This document shows positions 20,738 to 33,192 of a stretch of DNA of 64,000 nucleotides, one piece after another. Every line of letters starts with the position of its first letter. The first letter of the stretch is position 1. Both the position numbers and the translations under genes were made by a program. The stretch comes from Bryoerythrophyllum caledonicum (Eukaryota; Streptophyta; Bryopsida; Pottiales; Pottiaceae), in assembly GCA_963971425.1 (NCBI GenBank), contig OZ020515.1:16570291-16634290 (forward strand), in the 5' to 3' direction. The notes beneath the pieces were generated by a model. That model had not been told where the DNA came from, did not search any database, and was given only the letters and a program-made list of their open reading frames with translations.

Positions 20738-21062
20738 TAGTTCAAATAACACTAGCATGAAGAAGGAAGAAACTAGCATGAACATGATGATGAACTGACA
20801 TCAACATGAACTAACATAAACACTAGCACAAAGAAGGGAGAAACTAACATGCACATGATGATGAACTATCCATAAGCATGAACTAACATTAACAATAGTA
20901 TGAAGAATGAAGAAACTAGCATCAATATAATGAAGAATAGTCCATGAACATGAGCATGAACTAACATGAACGTTAGTATGAAGAATGGAGAAACTAGCAT
21001 GAATATAATGATGAATAGTCCATGAACATGACCATGAACTAACATGAACATGAACTGCTCAA
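20738..21062. repeat. Minisatellite, about four units of 70-80 bp
   Basis: Four diverged units begin AAGAAGGAAGAAACTAGCAT, AAAGAAGGGAGAAACTAACA, AAGAATGAAGAAACTAGCAT and AAGAATGGAGAAACTAGCAT. Each ends in text like CATGAACTAACATGAAC. A shorter ATGAAC/ATGATG motif repeats inside each unit. Units vary in length and sequence and there are no conserved direct repeats with unique spacers, so it is not a CRISPR array. The minus-strand reading across it is a translation of the repeat and not a gene. Confidence 0.85.
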
Positions 21063-21525
21063 ACATGATGTTGGAAAGCACTCCCCACTACGAGAAACAT
21101 GCAATTTATTTTAATACACAAATCAGGCTTATACTCCGCAGAATTTAAAAATGAGCATGGGACATTACAAACCTGCTTCCTACAACTGCAAATAGACTAG
21201 AAAAGGTTCCTACAACTGCAAATATTCTAGATGATTCTCACCATTTATTCTAGAAAAGTCCGTTGAGCGAGCGCTCACTCTTGTGCACCAAAGACTCGTC
21301 TTCAGGGATCAACTCCTCCTCCAGACTTCGACCACCAAACATGTTGCAGGTAACGATCTTTACCTCATTCTACCAAAGTGCAAACAGACTATCGCTTATA
21401 TGAGAGGGAGTTCCCAACTGCAAGGCAAGTTGATGATCACATGGATTGCGCACCACGAGTTGCAAGCTGCATCACTTAATCCAACAACAAGTTTAATAAC
21501 GTTACCGGTAGTACGTCCACAACCC

Positions 21526-21975
21526 TTACTTAGCACATGAGATAAATAAAAACCCTCTTGATTTTAAACACATACATAAACGCATTTCTATCGATTGAAG
21601 AGGAATCTCTTGACCTGGATGATGCCGAACACGGCGGAGGTGGCAATGAAGAGCGCGTCGAAGCGGTGCACGAACTTGCTGAAGGAGTGGAAGCCCATGC
21701 CCAGTTTGCGGACAAAGTTCCGGGCGCCGCGCTGCCGCCGCGGCAGCTCGAACCGCTTTGGGTGCACCTCGCCCATGCGTCGTGTAAAGATGAGACACGC
21801 CACGCGGCTCTTGAGCGCCTTGGCAGCTGGCTTCGGCTTTGGCTTCGGCGCCTACCTCTAGATAAACTTCCCGATTGTGAACACCTTCTTCTGCCTCTTG
21901 CTTGGGTCCTTCAATCCTTGACATGAATGAAAAGAAATCTGATCTGGAGTTACACCAAAAATATGTTAAATGCAC
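21526..21975 (-). pseudogene. GC-rich gene relic, family not recognised
   Basis: A GC-rich patch (about 21640-21850) stands out in AT-rich DNA. The most protein-like minus-strand frame reads KPAAKALKSRVACLIFTRRM, then GEVHPKRFELPRRQRGARNF, then RFDALFIATSAVFGIIQVKR and a stop near 21588. It has a basic middle and a short hydrophobic stretch near the end. The frame needs joining upstream (KRQKKVFTIGKFI near 21880). I do not recognise it. It may be the last exon of a plant gene, or another fragment captured together with the ATAD2-like piece next to it. Confidence 0.35.
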
Positions 21976-22243
21976 AATTAGGAAGGGAGGGTGTGATTAC
22001 CTTCAAGCCGGCTCGTACTCCTTGTAATTTAGGAGTTTCTTTGCTTGCGACCAGAGCATTTACACTGCAATCACGACATGAAACTAAGTATCATGTCCAG
22101 AAAACAGAGGCTGGAAGGGAACTAAGCAACGCATATACCAGGTTGATGCAGTGAATCCCTTTCTCCAGCCGACCACCTTGTTCTCAAATACATCCTCAAT
22201 CAGGTACTTCTTCCTGCAGCACCATAAGTTCATAAACTCATAC

Positions 22244-22790
22244 TCAGAATACCTCTCTTTCAACATCAAAACAGACTAGTGTGCCAAAAACAACACTATG
22301 CATATTGCCATCAAATGTTGGTGAATGAACCAAAAACCAAAACAGGTCGAAGTGGAAGAGAGGGTGGAAGTGGGGTGCACCTACAAGATGCTGCCATAGA
22401 TGGTGAACGGCTCTGCAGTATCCCACGCACAATGCCGCCCTAAACCGCCGAAACTCCTCCGACGGAAGCTTCTACCACTTCCGAGGGTGGATGTCCATGA
22501 TCTTGACTCGTGCCTCGAATGTCGGGTGGTTCAGGGTCAGCTCACTATCGAACCGCCCCGACCGCCGCAGCGCTCCGACAATGGCATCGATCATGTTCAT
22601 CACACTGATCACCACCACTTCACCGCAACAGCGTCGACACGATCCAGTGTAAGCGTCGAAATGATCAAGTGTGTGCTCTTGTTTGCTCGATCGCACCGGA
22701 GCGAGCCCGTCGATCTCGTCGAAGAATAGATCGAAGAATGTATTGGATAAACAGCTCTTCACCACGCTGCCAGCTCCCGCCGCAATGCTC
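22244..22790 (-). pseudogene. ATAD2-like AAA ATPase fragment
   Basis: On the minus strand, FFDEIDGLAPVRSSKQEHT (22720-22665) is the Walker B segment of the AAA ATPase family typified by Arabidopsis At1g05910 and animal ATAD2. It continues with VVVISVMNMIDAIVGALRRS and GRFDSELT, the sensor-1 and arginine-finger region, then ARVKIMDIHPRKW, a stop, then EEFRRFRAALCVGYC. The Walker A part and the bromodomain are absent from the window, and residues between Walker B and sensor 1 are garbled. The open reading continues upstream to 23209 without resemblance. It is a captured or decayed fragment. Confidence 0.8.
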
Positions 22791-23271
22791 TTCACCATGC
22801 GAGATAGGATTTGGCTATGGCGTGTACATAGCGCCAACAAGCATTTTTGAGCTTCTTGTTCGGAATCAGTCTTGATTGCAGGCACAATCCAAGAGAAAAG
22901 ACATGATCCGAGAGCAAAGCCACGATCCGAGAGTGCATAGGGTAAACAAATCGGACTCCACTTACCAAAGGAACCGCTAAAACCCCCCAACCTTTCGACT
23001 CCCTGGAAGAGAAGACCGTTACAACAACAAATCGTTGCGAACCTCACAGTGATAAAACACACGCTCGCATGACGCGCGAACTGAATGACTTCTATATGCC
23101 AGACTGTATTTTCTTTTGTTGTCTCTCTAGCACATCTTTTTGCGTATGAGTTTAGAAATGGCCAAATACGGACCGTAATTCGTGGCCACAAGGCGCACCA
23201 ATTGTCCAATACTCACCATTTTTGGTTGTGAGCATTCGCAGATACATTAGCTAGATCTAAACCTAGTATTG

Positions 23272-24354
23272 GAGATTCCAATTTCCCACGGATTTCAAAT
23301 GAGGAAAGTGGGCACTTCGGGCACCTCCAAAAACTTTTACTAGGACACTCTATTGAATGTGAGATTTTCAATACTAGCAAGTGATATTTTGTCCCTTCAT
23401 ACTGTCAAAAAGAGTTCTTGTCTTTAGTGAAAAATAGCATATTAACCCAAGTCAAACATTTTCACACATTGACACACATTGAGGGCAAGGTACCAAAAAC
23501 ACTTCTTCTTTTCCACATAAAACTTAGAGATCTTCATTTTATTTTTAAAAAATTCCACAACAATATGTAGTGTAAATATTTTTATTGACCATTTGGATTA
23601 TCAATCTAAAACATATTAATTTCACAAAAAAACTAATACACAAATTGGCAATTTTTGAACCTCTACACCTTGCACAGTTGTTTTGAATACACTACGCCCC
23701 TCTTCTACCTCTAAAATTTGGTGTACAAGGGACTCACATCATGTTTAACATGATGGTAATGAATTTAGACCTTGTGTAGTGCAAAAATTTGACACCAAGT
23801 GAAATCAATACAGGGAAAAAAATGAACCATTTGTTTGATTTTAAACACTATAATCTTTCAATCCGTGCGGTCAAAGTTTATGAAGTTTTGTGAGTACCGT
23901 GTGAGTACCTACGTAATTAATTAAAGTGAAAAAATGACATTCAGCAAGAAGTCATAGACTACTGTATTTTACCTATTTTGACCTACTTTGATGTCCATGG
24001 GGATCAAACTCAAGACCTTGGGATTCCAAACCCAAGAGTTCATGCATGAGAGGCCATGCATGAAGACCTTTCCAAGCCTTTGATGTCTCTCCATGCGACA
24101 AAATCTGTAAATATACATTTCCAATAAATTCCGCATTTTCAAAAAACTATTTTTCACTTAATTCGGCATGGACTTTTCTAATTATTTTAAGCCAAACTAG
24201 AGGTTCACCTATGGTATGTTACTTATTAAGTCTTTTTTAAGATCCTACGGTCAAAACTAGAAATTGAAGTTTTTGTTTCCTTCTTTATTCATTGCACTAG
24301 AATCCAACAATTTAGAAGTGTTTTTTATATGAAACTGTCACCGTACCTTAGGGA
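23272..24354. mobile_element. TTAA-family element, copy C, carrying an M2 insertion
   Basis: Its sequence is collinear with copy B from about 23290 (GGGCACCTCCAAAAACTTTT) to the right end CCTTAGGGA followed by TTAA (24355-24358). The left end is missing or too decayed to place. An M2 element interrupts it at 23897-24214. No protein is encoded. Confidence 0.7.
23897..24214. mobile_element. M2-family MITE, copy 2
   Basis: The 318-bp element has TA on both sides (23895-23896 and 24215-24216), a decayed left end CCGTGTGAGTACC and a right end GAGGTTCACCTATGG. The host copy C equals copy B without it: GTGAGTATGTTA in copy B against GTGAGTA, the insert, then TATGTTA here. On the minus strand the core reads GGCTTGGAAAGG and later GTCTTGAGTTTGATCCCC, spaced like tRNA A and B boxes. 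The TA duplication points to Tc1/mariner-type mobilisation. Confidence 0.8.
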
Positions 24355-24358
24355 TTAA

Positions 24359-26689
24359 AGACGAGGAGCTATTGTTGAAAAATATGTTCCTTCTTAACCA
24401 TATCCGTTATTTATATTTGGTGAAGTGCTAAAGAAGGAACACTCAAAGGCTAAAAGAGACACCCTTGACGTTAAAAAATGCACAAAGTGTTGTAAAGTAT
24501 ACACTACTTCTACCAACATCAATAGAAACCAAGCATGGTAAAAATTATCAACGATACATCTTTTGTAAATTAAATTTTTACAATGATATAAATTGTGGCA
24601 TGTCATTATTTTGTCATGGAATATTGAATGGAGTATATATTTTTTGATAGTATTTGAAAATTCTTAAAATACGATCAATATTTATAAATTACACTTCAAC
24701 CATTGCAATTGATATGAAATATCAAAATGTGTGTGGCTCCAAGTACGTAATTACTAATACCTAAGGTTTTGTTTTATTTTATGCAATATGTGCCATCATT
24801 GAAGGTCACTACTAGTATATCAAGCAATCAATTAGATTGCACAGAAACAAACCTACAAGGCCTAGAGAACTTTTGCAACAAATAGAGAATATTTGATATT
24901 TTTGAAGATGAATATTGTTATTGACTCAATGAATTAAATACATCAAGTGAAGGTGTAGCTAACAAGGACTAATTGGAACACGTTGTACAAAATTCAATCA
25001 AAAATATCCTTTTAGAACAAGATACAATAGATTGAGGAAGTATAGTCAACCATGCCATGCTGAGACATGTGAAGTTTTACACAACTACAAGATTGGTCAA
25101 AATGTGCTATTATCCTATTCTATTCAAGATAAAGTGATTGTTATTGCCATAATCACATAAGCTATAGAAATTGGTAATAATAGACTTAAAGTTGAAGCTT
25201 GCTATAAGGTCTTCCTAGAAGAGAATATTGTTGGAAGAGTCCAACTTATGATTCTCAATATTGATAATGATCCCCACAATCAATTTTAGAGGATGCTATA
25301 ATAACAATGACAAATTGGCAATGGGGTTGTATTTAAACAATGGTTTAAACATTCTAATAGTTTATCATTTAATCATATGTAGTACTTATTCTTTTGAATT
25401 CTTGAATTCATCTAAAATATGTATATACACAAAAAAATTGTTGATATAGAAGGTGATAGTCGACCAAGCTAGGATAAAAAAAACCTGTCACAAAAGGTCA
25501 CAATAGGTCACAAAAGGTTATGGACCGGAGTAACAAGGGTTCCTTTGCCAATCAATGCCAATCTCCTCGAGATCTTCAATTTTTGACTCCAGAAAGTGAT
25601 TTCCGTCTCTTACGACATTACAATGAACTTAATTTTTTTAATTTTGTATTAGGATTTGATCAACAAAAATTGGTCTATGACTAGTACATACCTATCATAG
25701 ATATTTAAAATTTTAAAAAAATACGACTTCTTAGAAATTTGGAGTGTAATGTTCTATGAAAATTTTGGAACTCATTGAAAATGATCTAGAGTTTTTAACT
25801 GTAATTGTGTTTGAACATTACAATTGGATCTAGAGTTTTTAACTGTAATCTAGACCGGAAACTTAATATGAATTCTAATATTTAAAAATGGGCCATTTTT
25901 CCACGGCACTTAAATTTAGGATTAATGTCAATTTTCTCTTAGTAAAATTTGCATCTTTACAAACCATATAAAAATTAGGTGGGTCTTTAAAGTGTTCACA
26001 AAAATTCCATTATTTACCTTCATTTTCAAGAAGCGCTAGTTTCATGCTTTGGTGCATTGAAAATAGTACCTAGTATTTTTTGTACAACTATAGTATGCAA
26101 CAATTGATGTAGTGGCCGGAAAGAAATGGATATCGCTAATGGAATCAATACATGTGTTTTGTCAACACAAAGTCCAAAAATTAGCACATTGTCGAGGATA
26201 TCTTCTATTCATATAACATTTTATTGGCAACAATTTCTTCATACTTTTTTAATGGACGGTTGACATTCAACAACAATTTTACAAAGGGCTCCAAAACAAA
26301 TACAGTGCATAGTATTCATTTTTTGCCCAAAAGTGAGTATATGTAGTATACTTCTACCGTCTACACATAAAAAATTGAATATGATTTATTATTGGTGCTT
26401 GTAACAATCACTTAACATAAATAATATAAAATATTTGATGCAATATGATGAACTATCTTTGATGTATTTATATTTCAAAGGTGGGTAAGAGAACACTCTT
26501 ACTATTGCATAAAAATGACAAAATAATGACATTCAAATAACACTATATGACGCGATAGGACTTCTCCTATTATCCCATCACATTGATCAGAAACGGGTAA
26601 AAGACTTAACTTTTAATATATGCAGGGAGTGGTGCCACAACAATGCCCATTGATATATGTTGTTTAACCTGTAAGAGCCCAAGGCGTTT
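24359..26689. other. AT-rich DNA; faint trace of a transposon gene at 25070-25290
   Basis: No intact gene is visible. In one plus-strand frame, around 25070-25290, the text HNYKIGQNVLLSYSIQDKVI then LKVEACYKVFLEENIVGRVQ distantly recalls the C-terminal region of ORFs found in plant CACTA elements. The match is weak. Repeated CACAAAAGGT words stand at 25489-25520. Confidence 0.3.
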
Positions 26690-27474
26690 TCCCTTAATAA
26701 ACACTACAAAACTGCCACTATCAACAAGTGGCAAGAAAATCTCATTTTGAAGTAACATTTTGGTCTTTTAACCGTAAGATCTTAAAACATATTTCTATAT
26801 ATGCTTACCATTTTGGCTACAATCCACTCGACAAATATGAAGATTATAGTGTTTGAAGTCAAGAAAATGGTTCATTTTCTTCCTTGTGTTGAGTGAATCG
26901 GGAGACTTTGACTTCACTTGGTGTTATAATTTTGCACTACACAAGGTCTAAATCCCTTACCATTGTGTTAAGCATGATGTTAGTTAATAGTACACCAATT
27001 TTTAGAGGTAGAGAATGGGTGTAGCATATTCAAAACAAGTGTGCAAGAAGTGGAGCTTCAAAAAATGCCAATTCACCTTTTATTTTATTGTGAATCTAAA
27101 AGGTTTTTAAATGATAATTCAAATGGTCAATAAGAAAGTATTCACCACATGTTGTTGTCAAAAAATAAAAAGTGAAAAATATGAAGATCTCTAGGTTTTA
27201 TGAAAAACATAAGAAGTTTTGTTGGTACCTTCAAACCTTGCCCAACAATGTTTGAAAATGTTTGACTTGGGTTAAAATATATTTTTACACTAAAGACAAG
27301 AATTGTTTTTCACATCTTCAAAGAAGGCAACATTCTGTATATAGAAAAAAAAATTAAATTAAATTCCACAAAGATCTTAGCATAGGCAATCGAGAATAAA
27401 TATTTTAACAAGAATTTTTTTTTTTTCTAATTTTGGAAACCTATCCCAAATGATAAACGTCCCTCTAAGGTTAA
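26690..27474. mobile_element. TTAA-family element, copy F, decayed
   Basis: It shares AACCGTAAGATCTTAAAA and ATGAAGATTATAGTGTTTGA with copy A, and the text around TTTTTAGAGGTAGAGAATGG with copies D and E. The right end is CTCTAAGGTTAA near 27474; the left end is lost. It stands in the orientation of copies D and E. Confidence 0.6.
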
Positions 27475-27538
27475 ATGGGCTATTAGGAACTAAGCAATTA
27501 TTGGGATTAAGTTAGTTTTGAAAATACAAAGTACACCA

Positions 27539-28190
27539 CCATATATTGCATTTTCATGTAGTGCCTCAAAATTATGTGACAAGTCAATTTAGAAAAATTA
27601 CCTACTATCTTATAAGATTTTTGCTAATAAAGTATACTTAAATTTTTATAAGACTTCTTCATTTTTGAATAATTCACATGATCACATTGTCCCAAAATAG
27701 GTAACAAACTTCTCTTCTTACATGCATGGGAGGTGGTGACATAATTGTGCCTATTGGTAATTCATGAATGATTCATAATTATGTTAGATTTTAAAAAACA
27801 AAGTGTACCACCATAGACCGCACTTTCATACAATGCCTGAAGGTTATGTGGAAAGTGGTTTTGGAAACATCACCTACTATCTCATACGATTTCCACTAGT
27901 ATAGCATGCTTCATTTTTTGTAGAACGTCTTCATTTTTTAATAATTCACATCACATTTCTCAAAAATGGGTAACACACTTTTCTTCTTACATGCACAGGA
28001 GGTGGTGACATAATTGTGCCTATTAATAATTGTTGTATGAGTTGTAATTTAAGTTAGTGTTAAAAGTAAAAAGTAGAGCACCATATATTGCTCTATCATA
28101 TAGTGCCTCAAAGCTATGTGGAAACTCAATTTTGAACCATTACATACTATCTCATATGATTTTTACTAAGAGATTATGCCTGATTCTTTT
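27539..28190. repeat. Tandem array, unit about 271 bp, 2.4 copies
   Basis: Units start at about 27539 (CCATATATTGCATTTTCAT), 27811 (CCATAGACCGCACTTTCAT) and 28081 (CCATATATTGCTCTATCAT). All carry the text AGTGCCTC or a near match, then ACCTACTATCTCATACGATT or close. The first two continue to GAGGTGGTGACATAATTGTG before the next unit. The spacing is 272 and 270 bp. Partial similarity (GGGAGTGGTGCCACAACAAT) also occurs near 26627. Confidence 0.8.
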
Positions 28191-28489
28191 TATGTTTTGT
28201 GCCGTCATTCTTATGTTTTTTGTTACCTCAAGGAAAAAAACAAATTCTATATTAAATTCTAGCATTGAGATTTTAAAAGTTTTTTATTTGAGGAAAAAAA
28301 TGTACTCGGTTTAATTTAAGTGATTATTTGTTTGCAAGATTTTTCATTGTGCTAAATATTGTCACTACAACTAAGATTTGATCGTTAAGAGCATAACAAC
28401 ATATGACTTGTGATGGTTAAAAAAATTCAACTTTTACTAGTAAAAAATATTTATTTATACAAGCAAACATAGTTTGTTGACCCTATTAA

Positions 28490-29410
28490 CCCCTGAAAGC
28501 CTACAATTTCACACCAAAAACACTTCAAAATTGTTGATTCTAGTGCAATGAGTAAGGAAGAAAATAAAACCTTATGTTTACCCTTTTGACCATAGGATCT
28601 CTATAAAGACTTACTAAGTAACATACTCACAAAATTTCATACACTTTGACCACACGGATTGGAAGATTATAGTGTTTGAAGTCAAGAAAATGGTTCATTT
28701 TCTTCCATATGTTGAGTGGATTAGCAGACTTTGACTTCACTTGATATAAAATTTTCGCACTACACAAGGTCTAAATCTTTTACCGTTTTGTTGAGGATGA
28801 TGTTAGTTCTGTATACACCAATTTTTAGAGGTAGAAAAGAGGTGTAGCATATACAAAACAAGTGTGCAAGGAGTGGAGGTTCAAAAAAATTCAATTCACT
28901 ATTTATTTTTTTGAGAATTTAATATGTTTTAGAATGATAATCTAAACAATTAATAAGAAGGTTTACACCAAGTATTGTTGTAGAAAAAATAAAAAGTGAA
29001 AAATATGAAGATCTCTAGGTTTTATGTAGAAAAGATTAAGTTTTTTTCCCTGCTTGCCCGAAATTTGTAAAAATATTTGTCTTGAGCTAAAATGTTTTTT
29101 TTTACAATAAAGACAAGATTTTTTTTTGAAATTTTCAAGGAAGGTAGTATTCTCTACATTTATGGAAAATCTCAATGTCAATAGAGACTTCTAGCAACAC
29201 TTTGGAGCTACTCGGAGTCCCCATTTCTAACTTTGAGTGGTACTAACTTTCAAACCATGAATCCAAAAATAATAACAAAAATATCTCCATGGAGCTCTTA
29301 TTTGGGACAATTTAGTATGAATGTTTTTAAAAAAAAAGGTTTTTTTCAAATTTTAGGAACCTGCCCAAATTCCAAAATGTATACTCTACGTACACTTGGG
29401 CTCTCAGGGG
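28490..29410. mobile_element. TTAA-family element, copy E
   Basis: TTAA (28486-28489) precedes CCCCTGAAAG, and TTGA (29411-29414) follows CTCAGGGG, one base off the expected TTAA. Length is 921 bp. It is collinear with copy D, for example ACACCAAAAACACTTCAAAA near its left end. No protein is encoded. Confidence 0.75.
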
Positions 29411-29563
29411 TTGAACCAGAAAACATCATTCTCCATTTAATATTCTATAATCTTACAATCCATCTAATTAAAAATTCTAAAATAAATGGAATACATAGTT
29501 TAAGTACTTCAGAACAAGTTCTATGGCTACGATTGAACAAATAATTTTTTTCAAATGTTTGTG

Positions 29564-32265
29564 TAGTGGAGTGACACACCAATTGGCGCCTTGTGCCATT
29601 CCAGGGATAGTGTCCACACTGCTGCCAACTTTGACACCCTCCCGAGGGCTAAAAATTTGTTAATTTATCATGCAATTCTAGACACATAATTACCTTTATG
29701 TTTAGAACATGTGTACCAAATTTCAAGGCCAGAAGATTTATATAAAAGAAGATATTCAAGATTTATCAACAAGGGGTAGCTGTAAGAAAAGTTTCACACC
29801 TACCAACTTTGACATCCTTCCAAGGATTGAAGAATTTTTTTTCCATGGAATTTTTGGAGTGGAAAAATATTTATGTTGATCACACGTGTGAAAAAATCAA
29901 GTCCACAGGACCCACAAAAAAAAGGATGTTCCAAATCTACCAACAGGTGTAGTTGTGAGAAACAAAGGGGAAAATCGTTTCACTACTTCCAACTTTGACA
30001 GCCTCTCTAGGGCTGAGAATATGTTATTTCAACGTGAAATTTTTGTCACAAGATCATTGTTATGTTGATAACATGTGTGAAAAATTTCAAGGCCATAAGA
30101 TACACACAAAAATAGTTATTTAAAATCTACCAACGTGTATGTCCTCCATTAGCGTCAATCAATGCTTGTAACCTAGAGCATGGAATGACAAAATTGAAGG
30201 AGCTTTTTGTCACTAACTGACTTTGACTCTCTTTCAAGAACTACCTTTAACACATCTATGTTTCTAGGACCTGCCTTGTCACGTTGAACTGCATCTTTTA
30301 GAATCTTCCATAGGTTCCCAATTGGATTGAGATCGTGAGAGTTTGTAGGCCAACTAAGCTTCATAAGAAGGCGTGTTTGTCTTGATTCTTCACATATTTT
30401 GCTCCAATGGACAGGTGCGCCATCTTCCACAAGCACTGCATGTGGAACTTTACCCATGAAATAAGATAATTTCCTTTTGTAAACCACTTCCACAAAATCC
30501 TTTGCAAAATGTCAATTTAAAAGCATAAAAACAAGTTATGACTTTTTTCCTCCAACAAATGCGCCCCAAATCATGAAGGAATTCCGTCCACATTTAAAAG
30601 TAGGAATAAACTATTTGATGAATAACACTTATATGCAATTCTCCAAACATGAACTTGTCTCGAATTTTTCCCAATTTCAAAAGTAGATTCATTTGTCCAA
30701 ACAATACGCCTCCAATCATTTGGGCTCCATCCACGGTACTTCTAAGCAAAAGCGAGCCTTGATATATATGACCAGGTATCAAAAAAGAGTAGGGCATGTA
30801 CTCGCAGCTGACGCATGACAATTATTTTTTGAGTAATGCAAAACACTACGCAAATCTCTATCACTAAGTTTTGTAGTGTGACTTCTACCACAAGGTTAGC
30901 GCTTGTAAGTTCCATCTTCTCTACAAAATTTCACCAACCTCTGAACTGTTCTAATGGAAAAGCTGACAGTGGTTGCAATTTGAACTTGAGTATTCCCTCC
31001 CACCCTATAAAACGTCCACAAATTTCATCTGAAATCGCCATCTAAAATATGTTGTAATTTCTTTTGGTAGATTAACAAAACCTTAAATTCTCATTAACAA
31101 CATTAACAATTTCATACAAAATCAATCACTCAACAATAGTCACTTAAACACACCACTCAGTCCATTAGGCATAACCACATACACATCACTCAGACTAGTA
31201 TGAATAACCACATACACATCACTCACCAGGCATAAGCATGCATTACTAAATTATCTATATTAGCAGGCATAAACAACACATATAATTGCATACACATCAC
31301 TCAACAGGCATAAGCAAGCATGACAAAATTACTCATGCATCACATCAGTCATGCAACACATCACTTCATGTCTGACACATAAGACACTCTTTCTCTCTGC
31401 TCTCACCATTCCTCCAATGTTGAGTGATCACAAATCACACACAATATTTCCTTAAGTTTATACAATAGTGCTCAATTTATTGAGAGGAGGAAACTTTGTC
31501 ATGCGTGTATGATGCAAGTGGTTTCTTCTTCATGTGACAACTCCATACTTTTACATTTCAATGTTATTGATTTTTTTTATGCATTTATAATTAGGTGTTG
31601 TGTCAGATGGATAAGTTCAATGAAGAATCATGAGGTGTCAAAGATATTTCAACATTTTCACCATGTCCTTGAATTGGATATTGTAGTTATACACGTTGAT
31701 AGATTTTGAATAACTATTATTGTGTGTATTCTATGGCCTTGAAATTTTTCACACATGTTATCAACATAACAATGATCTTGTGACAAAAATTTCACGTTGA
31801 AATAACATATTCTCAGCCCTAGAGAGGCTGTCAAAGTTGGAAGTAGTGAAACGATTTTCCCCTTTGTTTCTCACAACTACACCTGTTGGTAGATTTGGAA
31901 CATCCTTTTTTTTGTGGGTCCTGTGGACTTGATTTTTTCACACGTGTGATCAACATAAATATTTTTCCACTCCAAAAATTCCATGGGAAAAAAATTCTTC
32001 AATCCTTGGAAGGGTGTCAAAGTTGGCAGTTGTGAAACTTTTCTTACAGCTACCCCTTGTTGATAAATCTTGAATATCTTCTTTTATATAAATCTTCTGG
32101 CCTTGAAATTTGGTACACATGATCTAAACATAAAGATGATTTTGTGTCTAGAATTGCATGGTAAAATAAAATAAATTCAGCCCTTGGGAGGGTGTCAAAG
32201 TTGGGAGCAGTGTGGTCACTATCCCTGGAATTGCGCAAGGTGTCAATTTGGGTGTCACCCCACTG
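29564..32265. mobile_element. Tc1-type transposon with 575-bp composite inverted repeats
   Basis: The ends are TAGTGGAGTGACAC (left) and the reverse complement of CAGTGGGGTGACAC (right). TA follows on the right (32266-32267), and TG, probably a mutated TA, precedes on the left. The inverted repeats reach to about 30137 and from about 31695. Each arm holds three diverged direct repeats of about 180 bp, each starting CCAACTTTGACA (29625, 29803 and 29989 on the left). Between the arms lie a decayed transposase gene on the minus strand and, at about 31130-31380, an array of CACATACACATCACTCA/CAGGCATAAGCA words. Confidence 0.9.
30173..31041 (-). pseudogene. Tc1-type transposase, DD34E spacing, inactive
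   Basis: ATG at 31041 opens MAISDEICG. A helix-turn-helix region follows, with ATTVSFSIRTVQRLVKFCRE, DGTYKR and KLSDRDLRSVLHY. The catalytic domain begins DWRRIVWTNESTFEIG, where the first catalytic Asp is Asn. The second Asp is kept in VLVEDGAPVHW. After 34 residues, in SHDLNPIGNLWKILK, the third acidic residue (normally Glu in PIENLW) is Gly. Frameshifts and stops are present around 30500-30960. Spacing of 34 with Glu normally marks Tc1; plant mariner-like transposases usually have DD39D. It is inactive through two lost catalytic residues. Confidence 0.85.
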
Positions 32266-32267
32266 TA

Positions 32268-33192
32268 CTTTGCACCAGAAAGGATGCCTTCAAGTGTTTT
32301 TTTGAGGAATGTAATAAAGGAAACTTAGGAACTAAAAGCAACCTACACAAATACATAATGTTGATTAGTAATTTTGGGTGAAAGCACACTACGCCTATAC
32401 GAATTTATGTCCCAAGCACAATTCAGGGCAGGGTGCAAGTTTGGACTCAATTTTAGATTATATTATTTTATATTTTGGAGGAAAAAATTAGTAGGTATAG
32501 CCCTACATCTTGCATATATTGAAGATTAAGAATCAAAATATTTATTGCATTAAAAAAACCTTATTATGAATACAAATATAAAAAATTTGTAATGTCCCAA
32601 TGCAGAATTCACATGTTTGTACTCATTACGTGAACTTATTGATAGCAATCTTACGTTTTAAAGAGCCATATATGATCCTCTACTCTTTGGCTACTATATT
32701 CCACTATTAAAATATGTTAATTGATAGCCAATTGACCAAAAATGAACAAAATGTGATTTTTTTGAAAAGTCCCAAAACATGAGTTTAAAGTTATTTTTTC
32801 TAATTTTTTTTTGGAACTAGATACGAAGACTATTGGTGCAGATGGGCCAACAATTGAATTTTGAAAAAAACAAATTTTTTCTCCTCATTTCTTGCATTGA
32901 AGATTATTCTCCCTATTTTGCCATAGTTTTTTTTTAAATTCTCAATGTGTGAATTGAAATTGGATGTCAATAGATACAACAAATCCACCATGTGCACAAT
33001 AGGAAAGATACCCATAAACCCGATTTTAATTTGGAGACTTAAAATATTGTACAATTTGTACCTGTTGTACAATTTGTACAACGGCCAGGGGGTCGACCGT
33101 AGTGTGCGATCACCCTTTTGGATGAAGAATCCACATCATTCTTTAATCCACATGGAATGGAGTAGCACAATGAAACAAGAGGTATTTTCTTA
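32268..33192. other. AT-rich DNA without recognised genes
   Basis: No gene is visible. A short direct repeat, ACAATTTGTAC, occurs twice at about 33050-33080. Confidence 0.5.

Noticed and set aside
20738..21062. Possible CRISPR-like array
   Set aside because: The units are diverged tandem repeats of 70-80 bp without unique spacers.
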